A stretch of DNA of 9,527 nucleotides, taken from assembly GCA_046760705.1 (NCBI GenBank), contig JBHIER010000092.1, positions 1-9,527 on the forward strand, in the 5' to 3' direction. The stretch is from JBHIER01 sp046760705 [NCBI: bacterium] (GTDB lineage Bacteria; JBHIER01; G020348925). The notes under the pieces are model-generated. The model searched no databases and was not told where the DNA came from. It saw nothing but the letters and a program-made list of their open reading frames with translations. The position numbers were made by a program, and so were the translations under genes. Positions 1 to 5,295 of this stretch are shown here, piece after piece (positions within the stretch are counted from its first letter, which is position 1; each line of letters starts with the position of its first letter).

Positions 1-1906
1 CTGGATCGTAAGAGTGACCGCTGTGGGCGGTAGCCGCAGCCGGGTCGGCCAAGTCTCCATGACAGCTGGTGCAGAGGCTGTTGTCGTCGTTGTCCAGCTT
101 CAACTGATGGCCATATTCGGTCTCGGCATGGGGGTCATGGCAGGATATACAGCCCACATCATGGCGGGAATGTTCACTGTTCTTCCAGTCCAGCCATTGC
201 TGATGATGCTTGGTGGAGGTCATCCCATCCGGCCACAACCCGGGCGACTCGGTGATGTGATCGGCCAAAACCTCACCAGGCAGAAAACGCGAGTCGTCCG
301 TCTCGTTCCAAGCAAAGCCGTAGTACCCAGCGCTGCTGGAGCCTCGGTAATGGCACTGCCCGCAAACCTCGTTGGCCCGATCAAAAGCCAACTCTTCAGG
401 ATTGACGATATCGGCCGGGTCCATGGAATCGGTATGGTCACTGCCAGGGCCATGGCAGGTCTCACAACCCACACCCATCTCATTGAAAGTGCCCGCAGGC
501 GTGTTCACCCCACTGGGCGTGTACCCGGTGGTGTGACAACCAGCACACTTCTTACCCCACCTTCTCCCCTCGGCGTCCCAGTCAGCAGCATGGTAGGCCC
601 CCCACTCCTGGGTCTTCACCACCCACTGGGCCGGCAGAATGGCAAACTCATCACCACCCATCTCCTTCAGGTACCTCTGCTTCCAGTGGCTGCCAATGGT
701 GTAAGACACATCATCTATGGGCGGGGTGCTGGGAAAGACCCCCTCTACGTACGTATCGTAGCCAGGAGCGCGGGGATCGAAGACAGAAACTCCGGTCGCC
801 TCCTGTGTCAGTATCCCCGACGTATCTTGAAGCATGATGTGGTGCAACGTCTGCTCCCAGTCGCTGTGGGTGGAAGAATGGCAAAGAGCGCAGGAGGAGG
901 AACCCACATAGTCAGGGGGAAGGAATTGGGGAAACCTCAGCGTATAGACGTTTGTGTCCATCGTGTGGTTCATTCCACCGGCATTGTCGAACTCAGCTAC
1001 GGCAAAGTCAACCGATCCACCAGGCCTCACTTCAAAGTCGTGAGAAGTCCCAGCATGTAACCTCCTCATCTCTACTGTCCAGACACCATTCTGATAGTCA
1101 CCCGCCGCCTCCACATCCCCCCTGCTCCCATCGGGATCCTCTAAGCTGTAACCAGGCACTACATCCCCCGCCGACCAAGCCGCCAGACTGTCAAAGACGA
1201 CCGCTTCGTGCCCCAACCCAGCATCGATAACGCCAAAGGGATCGAAGGCCATCCCAGAACGGTAGAGAAAAGTAGCCTGCGCCCCAGGATCGCCCACCGC
1301 CATGTCGGCCGGATAGCCACTACCGACAGGTCCATTATCGTCATACGTGTTGTTGCCACCATCGCCCTTTCTCGTCGCCGACTCATCTCCGGGATAATGC
1401 TTCCAGTACTTGTCATCCACATAACCCATGGGGTTGGTCCGAGCCGCCTTCCAGTGCCACACGTCGACCTCACCAGTGTCGGTATACATGTCGTTGTCTT
1501 TACCCGGGGTGTTCGGATGACACATGGTGGCACAATTGGCCCCCTGGGTGCCATTGAGCCCCATATCCCAGACCATGGCCACCCTGTCCTCGTTCCCGGA
1601 CTGGCTCCAACTCGTACCGTCAAAAGTCCACCTCTTCTTGTGAACACTTTCGGTGCCACTGTCGTCAGCCCACTGGGCGAGAATATACACGTACACGTTA
1701 TCGACCATCGCCTTGATGGTCACACCCGTTGTGGTGAGCACCGAATCAGTAGCCGCCCCTGTGGGCCACTCGCCGGGGGAAGCTGCCCCATCTAAGACCG
1801 GCGTCCCCACTGTGGCCACTATATCCTGGGCAAAGCTGGGACCAGAAATCCAAACCAGAACAGCACAAAGGAGAACTCCCCCAAATATATAACCAATGCC
1901 TCTCAT
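1..1906 (-). CDS. Secreted multiheme cytochrome c with N-terminal ethylbenzene-dehydrogenase-like (DOMON-type) heme domain; 3' end outside window
   Basis: An open frame of 635 codons starts at ATG 1906 and has no stop before the left edge. The start is supported by GGAGGT seven bases upstream. Residues 1-26 form a signal peptide ending SFA/QD, so the protein is exported. Residues about 28-320 resemble the EB_dh heme-binding fold, with a C-A-T-M-C-H (CX3CH) site at C125/C129/H130. From about residue 333 there are six CXXCH c-heme sites: C339 (CALCH), C454 (CAGCH), C481 (CETCHGPG), C515 (CGQCH), C586 (CISCHDPH) and C612 (CTSCHGD). The HH pairs near LHHIM and KHHQQW and the HSxHSYD segment at the edge suit distal heme ligands. 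The second half resembles cytochrome c554-type multiheme domains. The likely role is periplasmic or surface electron transfer; donor and acceptor cannot be told. It follows the HMA gene on the same strand after 121 bp. More hemes may lie beyond the edge. The family call is confident; the substrate is unknown. Confidence 0.9.
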   Translation of the reverse strand, partial: MRGIGYIFGGVLLCAVLVWISGPSFAQDIVATVGTPVLDGAASPGEWPTGAATDSVLTTTGVTIKAMVDNVYVYILAQWADDSGTESVHKKRWTFDGTSWSQSGNEDRVAMVWDMGLNGTQGANCATMCHPNTPGKDNDMYTDTGEVDVWHWKAARTNPMGYVDDKYWKHYPGDESATRKGDGGNNTYDDNGPVGSGYPADMAVGDPGAQATFLYRSGMAFDPFGVIDAGLGHEAVVFDSLAAWSAGDVVPGYSLEDPDGSRGDVEAAGDYQNGVWTVEMRRLHAGTSHDFEVRPGGSVDFAVAEFDNAGGMNHTMDTNVYTLRFPQFLPPDYVGSSSCALCHSSTHSDWEQTLHHIMLQDTSGILTQEATGVSVFDPRAPGYDTYVEGVFPSTPPIDDVSYTIGSHWKQRYLKEMGGDEFAILPAQWVVKTQEWGAYHAADWDAEGRRWGKKCAGCHTTGYTPSGVNTPAGTFNEMGVGCETCHGPGSDHTDSMDPADIVNPEELAFDRANEVCGQCHYRGSSSAGYYGFAWNETDDSRFLPGEVLADHITESPGLWPDGMTSTKHHQQWLDWKNSEHSRHDVGCISCHDPHAETEYGHQLKLDNDDNSLCTSCHGDLADPAAATAHSGHSYDP

Positions 1907-1911
1907 ATCTT

Positions 1912-1965
1912 CTACCTCCATACTGTGGTGGTGAAAAAACTCTTAATGCCACAAAGAATGGTCAC
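1912..1965 (-). other. Possible 17-codon leader micro-ORF ending in the cytochrome gene's ribosome binding site
   Basis: A GTG at 1965 is preceded by AGGAGG (1977-1972) at a spacing of six bases. It opens a frame of 17 codons (MTILCGIKSFFTTTVWR) that stops at TAG 1914-1912, inside the GGAGGTAG Shine-Dalgarno of the cytochrome gene. The arrangement would suit translational coupling to the cytochrome. No homologue is recognised. The alternative is that the AGGAGG is a chance or spare site and nothing is translated here. Confidence 0.25.
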
Positions 1966-1968
1966 GCA

Positions 1969-2028
1969 TCACCTCCTCTCTCTTTTAATGGTTGACCTTG
2001 AAGAGAAATCTCTTATCACCTCCGGCAT
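1969..2028 (-). other. Possible 19-codon micro-ORF overlapping the stop codon of the HMA gene
   Basis: An ATG at 2028-2026 overlaps the TGA stop of the upstream HMA gene as TGATG. It opens a 19-codon frame (MPEVIRDFSSRSTIKRERR) that ends at TGA 1971-1969, again in an AGGAGGTGATG context. Translation could only start by termination-reinitiation, because the AGGAGG to ATG spacing is only two bases. No homology is recognised; it may simply be the by-product of repeated Shine-Dalgarno-like sequence. Confidence 0.15.
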
Positions 2029-3371
2029 CACCTCCTTTCAGGACCAGCCTCGACTGAAAATTCCAACTCCAAAAGGTCCCCCTCATCCGATTCGATCTCC
2101 CGGGACTTTCTATTTTCCCCTTTCTCAAAGATGGCTCGGTAGGTCTTCTCGTAGCCGTCAAAGGCCACTCTAAGGCCGTACTTAAGCCCGAAGAGATACT
2201 TAGCTGTCGTCCTAAATGAGAACTTACCCTCCTCGTCCGTCTTCAACTGTCTGCTAAATTCAACGTCAAAAACATTGAAATCCCCACAACAGCCTTTAGC
2301 ACATAATTTCGTCAGACAGATACCAGAAAAATCTATCACCTCACCCTTCAGGGGCTCACCCTCAGCCTCGTAGGCTGTCCCTTTCACCGTTATTAAGTTA
2401 TCAGCGGCAGAGAGTTGATACTCACACTCTGTGATGGCGAAATTAGACATACGTTCCTTGATGTCCCCGCAAGTTCTGGCAGAGTGAGTATCGTAGACAA
2501 TATAATCATAACCTTGCTTTTCAACCTCGAGCAGAGTGTAGTATTCTCCCTCCTTGGTATCTTTGGCTGGAACTTCCACAGAAAACGTGCCGTCAGCCTT
2601 ACTCTTGGATTGGAAGGTCTTGACAATTTCTTCATCAACGGGATTTTTTACCAGTATCTTCACCGCAGCGCCCTCAATCGGTTTCTCAGTCACAGGATCG
2701 AATACCCTCCCTCTAATAATTTTGCTCTTATCCTTTCTAAGTAGACCGAAATTCATCACTTCGGTTGTATCTTCGAAGGTTGCTCTGAAGTTGAGCAGAC
2801 CTTTTGGTTGTAAATAGTCTTTTGACTCAACCAGGAAGCCAAAGTTACATTCTTGACCGATTTTTTCTTCGGGAATCTCGGTAAAAGCATATTCGCCCTT
2901 TTCATCAGTCTGGGTTTCAAACTTGTAGTCCTCGACGTATTCCTCCTTCTGTTCATCATAGTGCTTGAAAATCCAACTTACCTTGGCCTTGGGAATTGGT
3001 TCCCCAGTTAAGCCGTCAACAATAACCCCCTTCAAAACAGCTTTTTCTCCTGGTTGACACTCGGCCGTATAACCCGCGTCCTTGACTGCCTTTATCATGC
3101 TGTCAATATCGACTTTGTTGGGGTCATATCTGACTTTGGCGCTTTCGGTCTCAAGGCTCACCTCAGCACTTCTAACCCCTGGCAAATTTTCAAGGGCGTT
3201 GGTCACGCGGGTCACACAACCACCACAGGTCATCCCCTCAACTGATAAAGTGGCGGTTTTGATATCCCGCCGCCTCTTCTCAGAACCAAGAGCCCCTGCT
3301 GAAAAAGAGACGGAGAACAAGAGCGAAATAGGCAGCACGAGCTTTATCCATCTACATATTTCCTTCTTCAC
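2028..3371 (-). CDS. Exported HMA-domain protein with three carboxypeptidase-regulatory-like beta-sandwich repeats
   Basis: This encodes 447 residues from a GTG start. That start is chosen because AAAGGAGG lies seven bases upstream and gives a clean signal peptide (KK, then a hydrophobic stretch to about residue 27). An in-frame ATG at 3404 would add 11 residues before the KK and has no Shine-Dalgarno. Residues about 38-105 are a heavy-metal-associated domain with the metal site M47-T-C49-G-G-C52, as in MerP, CopZ and P-type ATPase N termini. Three repeats follow that look like carboxypeptidase regulatory (CarboxypepD_reg / Ig-like) domains: near 112-205 (LKGVIVDGLTGEPIP), 218-300 (IIRGRVFDPVTEKPI) and 327-440 (TVKGTAYEAEGEPL). 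The last holds a cysteine cluster (C352, C357, C361, C362). Exported HMA domains usually bind copper or mercury; the metal here is unknown. It lies 48 bp after rex and before the cytochrome gene on the same strand, so co-transcription is likely. Domain calls are firm, function is not. Confidence 0.85.
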   Translation of the reverse strand: MKKEICRWIKLVLPISLLFSVSFSAGALGSEKRRRDIKTATLSVEGMTCGGCVTRVTNALENLPGVRSAEVSLETESAKVRYDPNKVDIDSMIKAVKDAGYTAECQPGEKAVLKGVIVDGLTGEPIPKAKVSWIFKHYDEQKEEYVEDYKFETQTDEKGEYAFTEIPEEKIGQECNFGFLVESKDYLQPKGLLNFRATFEDTTEVMNFGLLRKDKSKIIRGRVFDPVTEKPIEGAAVKILVKNPVDEEIVKTFQSKSKADGTFSVEVPAKDTKEGEYYTLLEVEKQGYDYIVYDTHSARTCGDIKERMSNFAITECEYQLSAADNLITVKGTAYEAEGEPLKGEVIDFSGICLTKLCAKGCCGDFNVFDVEFSRQLKTDEEGKFSFRTTAKYLFGLKYGLRVAFDGYEKTYRAIFEKGENRKSREIESDEGDLLELEFSVEAGPERR

Positions 3372-3378
3372 GGCGCAT

Positions 3379-3386
3379 CCTCCTTT
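3379..3386 (-). promoter_or_regulatory. Ribosome binding site that fixes the GTG start of the HMA gene
   Basis: AAAGGAGG on the minus strand is followed after seven bases by GTG (3371-3369). The upstream in-frame ATG at 3404 has only weak purine sequence before it. This is why the GTG was preferred as the start. Confidence 0.75.
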
Positions 3387-3419
3387 CTGTATGAGAGCGT
3401 CCATAGGTCCCGGTAAATT

Positions 3420-4127
3420 TCATACCATTGAAATCGTTACCTCCTTCCTTGGTCTACTCATCTGCCCAGTATTTTCATCTTTTCTACCCTCCCCTTTCAG
3501 TCGGCCTGGGTTCGTCAAGAAAAAGGAGAGAGACTCCAGTTCGGCTGACAAATCCACATGGCGCAACTTCACGTCCTCTGGAACGACAAGGGTTGTCGGA
3601 GAGAAGTTCAAAATGGCTTTGATCCGAGCCCTGATGAGTCTGTCGGCCACCTCCTGGGCCGCCCCAGGGGGGACAGTGATGACCCCGATCTTTATACCTT
3701 TGAGGTGAACCGCAGCTTCAAGCTCATTTATGTCCTGGATCATGATGTCTTCCAAGCGTTTGCCGATCTTCCGCAGATCGTTATCGAAGGCCGCCGTGAT
3801 GTGAAAACCGCATCTGCGAAATCTCTGGTAGCTCAGCAATGCCGCACCCAAATTGCCCACCCCCACCAAGGCCACCTGCCACTCCCTGTCTGTACCCAGG
3901 ATGCGAGAGATGGCTCTCCTCAGATCCACCACATCATATCCTTTTGCGGCCACCCCAAACTGACCGAAATATGATAGGTCTTTTCTCACCTGAGTGTCGG
4001 TGTAACCAAACTGCCGGGCTATACCCTTAGAGGACACAATATCTATACCCTTGGCCTCCAAGTCTTTAAGGAATCTGAAATAGAGAGAGAGACGGCCAAT
4101 GGCCATCTCAGGTATCTTCTCGTGCAT
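3420..4127 (-). CDS. rex: Redox-sensing transcriptional repressor Rex
   Basis: This encodes 235 residues. The start at ATG 4127 was chosen because GGGGG (4141-4137) lies nine bases upstream and the protein then begins like other Rex proteins; an in-frame ATG at 4160 would add 11 residues and fall inside the candidate operator. The N-terminal winged helix is clear (VSSKGIARQFGYTDTQVRKD from residue 31, then LSYFGQFG). The Rossmann domain carries the dinucleotide motif G89-V-G-N-L-G94 and the FD pair at 114-115 that normally meets the NAD(H) ribose. LNFSPTTLVVPEDV and VDLSAELESLSFFL near 173-204 match the Rex C-terminal region. Rex represses respiratory and fermentative genes when NAD+ is high and leaves DNA when NADH rises. 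A polar tail of about 30 residues after SFFL is longer than in most Rex proteins. It is the first gene of the minus-strand cluster and probably autoregulates through the operator at 4145-4162. Confidence 0.95.
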   Translation of the reverse strand: MHEKIPEMAIGRLSLYFRFLKDLEAKGIDIVSSKGIARQFGYTDTQVRKDLSYFGQFGVAAKGYDVVDLRRAISRILGTDREWQVALVGVGNLGAALLSYQRFRRCGFHITAAFDNDLRKIGKRLEDIMIQDINELEAAVHLKGIKIGVITVPPGAAQEVADRLIRARIKAILNFSPTTLVVPEDVKLRHVDLSAELESLSFFLTNPGRLKGEGRKDENTGQMSRPRKEVTISMV

Positions 4128-4144
4128 TATTTCTATCCCCCTTT

Positions 4145-4162
4145 TCGTTAAAAAAATCACAA
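4145..4162. promoter_or_regulatory. Candidate Rex operator upstream of rex
   Basis: The plus strand reads TCGTTAAAAAAATCACAA. Against the Rex operator consensus TTGTKAANNNNTTMACAA it matches 12 of 14 defined positions, with mismatches only at positions 2 and 12. It lies 17 bases before the rex ATG and downstream of the inferred transcription start, where binding could block elongation or open-complex escape. The consensus is from memory of the Rex literature; the match is seen directly, binding is inferred. Confidence 0.6.
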
Positions 4163-4206
4163 ATCAGTCTAAAAAACTTATCTTTCTTAATATAGCTTTT
4201 ATATAA

Positions 4207-4235
4207 AAAATAAGTGGCCAATCTTCCAATGTCAA
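4207..4235 (-). promoter_or_regulatory. Sigma70-type promoter for rex and probably the whole minus-strand cluster
   Basis: On the minus strand a perfect -35 box TTGACA (4235-4230) is followed by a 17-base spacer and TATTTT (4212-4207), which matches the -10 consensus at four of six positions. Transcription would begin near 4200, about 70 bases before the rex start codon, with the candidate Rex operator in the leader. Confidence 0.6.
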
Positions 4236-4376
4236 GAGAAATTTTGGGTTTTTCTGACTGCGGCGAAGGCAGGAATCTCCTGAATCGGATGCCCTCAATT
4301 TGACCCTGAACCATCAGCAAAAGGAGAACAATTTTACGTCAAGCTCTCTTTGCTTTCTCTGAGCTCAGGATTTTCC

Positions 4377-4405
4377 TTGACTTGGGGTCGATAAACGTTT
4401 AGAAT
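4377..4405 (+). promoter_or_regulatory. Sigma70-type promoter for the LOG-family gene
   Basis: TTGACT (4377-4382), a 17-base spacer and TAGAAT (4400-4405) match the -35 and -10 consensus at five of six positions each. Transcription would start near 4412. No Rex-like site overlaps it, so this gene is probably not under Rex control. Confidence 0.65.
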
Positions 4406-4458
4406 GTATACCGGACAGAGGTGTTTAGTATCGTAGAGGTATTCGAGTCCGTCTCAGC

Positions 4459-5208
4459 ATGCCGGAAGGGCTCTTTCATCTCGAGGAGGAACAGGTTTTG
4501 GAAAAGAGAGGAGGCGTGAAGTCTGTCCACATACCCCGGCCTTCGACTCCTGGCCAGTATCTCATTGACGATTTTACCGTTCAGGACACCTGGCGGATCT
4601 TCCGCATCATGGCCGAGTTTGTCGAGGGATTCGAGACTTTAGCCCACTTGCCCCCGGCCGTTTCGGTCTTCGGGTCGTCGCGGTCAAGGCCCGAAGACGA
4701 GGACTACAAGAAGGCGGAGCAGATCGGGCGCTTGTTGGTCCGGGAGGGATACTGCCTCATCACCGGCGGCGGGCCGGGGATCATGGAGGCAGCCAACAAG
4801 GGGGCTTACGAAGCCGATGGCGAATCTGTCGGGATCAATATTGAGCTGCCCTTGGAACAGAAACCCAATCCGTATCTAACCAAACTCATCAATTGCCGGT
4901 ATTTCTTCGTCCGCAAAGTTATGTTTGTCAAATACGCCCAGGCTTTTGTCATTATGCCCGGCGGTTTCGGTACGCTGGACGAGTTCTTCGAATCGATCAC
5001 CCTCATCCAGACTCACAAGATCATGCCTTTTCCGGTGATCCTGTTCGACAGCACCTTTTGGGCCGGACTGCTCGATTGGATGAAAGGGAGGTTGCTCAAG
5101 GAGGATAAGATCTCCCAATCCGACTACGATCTCTTCTATCTGGTAGACGATGTGGAGAGAGTGGTTGAAGTGATAAAAAACAATCCAACAAATTGTAAGT
5201 CACCATAA
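4459..5208 (+). CDS. LOG / TIGR00730 family Rossmann-fold protein (lysine decarboxylase-like; probable nucleoside 5'-monophosphate phosphoribohydrolase)
   Basis: The frame from ATG 4459 gives 249 residues, normal for the longer bacterial members of this family. Two signatures are present: GGGPGIME at 103-110 and the family hallmark PGGFGTLDE at 167-175, with R152-K153 in the FFVRKVMF segment just before it. Family members hydrolyse the N-glycosidic bond of nucleoside monophosphates (cytokinin-activating LOG and purine nucleosidases); the old label 'lysine decarboxylase' is not supported by biochemistry. It would act in the cytoplasm. The start is uncertain: ATG 4459 lacks a Shine-Dalgarno at proper distance, whereas TTG 4498 (residue 14) has GAGGAGG eight bases upstream. 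It is divergent from rex, with its own promoter, and converges on the sorting-domain gene 87 bp downstream. The exact substrate cannot be told. Confidence 0.9.
   Translation: MPEGLFHLEEEQVLEKRGGVKSVHIPRPSTPGQYLIDDFTVQDTWRIFRIMAEFVEGFETLAHLPPAVSVFGSSRSRPEDEDYKKAEQIGRLLVREGYCLITGGGPGIMEAANKGAYEADGESVGINIELPLEQKPNPYLTKLINCRYFFVRKVMFVKYAQAFVIMPGGFGTLDEFFESITLIQTHKIMPFPVILFDSTFWAGLLDWMKGRLLKEDKISQSDYDLFYLVDDVERVVEVIKNNPTNCKSP
4483..4489 (+). promoter_or_regulatory. Ribosome binding site suggesting a TTG start at 4498 for the LOG-family gene
   Basis: GAGGAGG lies eight bases before an in-frame TTG (4498-4500). If used, the protein is 236 residues and loses 13 N-terminal residues that carry no family motif. 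The GAGG at 4435-4438 is too far (20 bases) from the ATG at 4459 to serve it well. Confidence 0.45.
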
Positions 5209-5295
5209 GACAATGAGTTTTGTTCTTAGATCTTTTGTTTTTTGGTGTCTTTGATGGCTGAGCATCGCTATGATACCACCCGATGGAGCAGGGGC

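Larger units (their letters stand above)
4128..4458. other. Divergent intergenic region between rex and the LOG-family gene
   Basis: This 331-base stretch has no convincing gene. It holds the rex promoter and candidate Rex operator in its left, AT-rich part (about 4141-4235) and the promoter of the plus-strand gene near 4377-4405. Between them (about 4236-4370) only a short perfect inverted repeat, CAGGA-ATC-TCCTG at 4270-4282, was seen, with no sign of function. Confidence 0.7.

Noticed and set aside
14-1060. A 348-codon plus-strand open frame
   Set aside because: It lies antisense to the multiheme cytochrome, whose six CXXCH motifs, signal peptide and RBS are unambiguous. The plus frame has no recognisable domain and is a by-product of codon bias.
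1159-1659. A 166-codon minus-strand open frame
   Set aside because: It is in a different frame within the cytochrome gene, has no RBS and gives a low-complexity Arg/Thr/Trp-rich product.
2001-2014. Inverted repeat AAGAG-AAAT-CTCTT as a terminator between the HMA and cytochrome genes
   Set aside because: The stem is five AT-rich pairs with no following T tract on the minus strand, so it is too weak to call.
4270-4282. Perfect inverted repeat CAGGA-ATC-TCCTG as an operator or terminator
   Set aside because: Five pairs with a three-base loop are expected by chance at this scale; no T tract and no link to a known site.
4108-4320. A 70-codon minus-strand open frame covering the region before rex
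   Set aside because: It has no Shine-Dalgarno, overlaps the start of rex in another frame, and runs through a strong promoter and the candidate Rex operator.
4377-4405. Rex control of the LOG-family gene from the shared intergenic region
   Set aside because: The candidate operator at 4145-4162 is over 200 bases from this promoter, and no second Rex-like palindrome was found near it.
5209-5295. Bidirectional terminator between the two convergent genes
   Set aside because: The gap has T-rich runs, but no stem of useful length and GC content could be found on either strand by eye.
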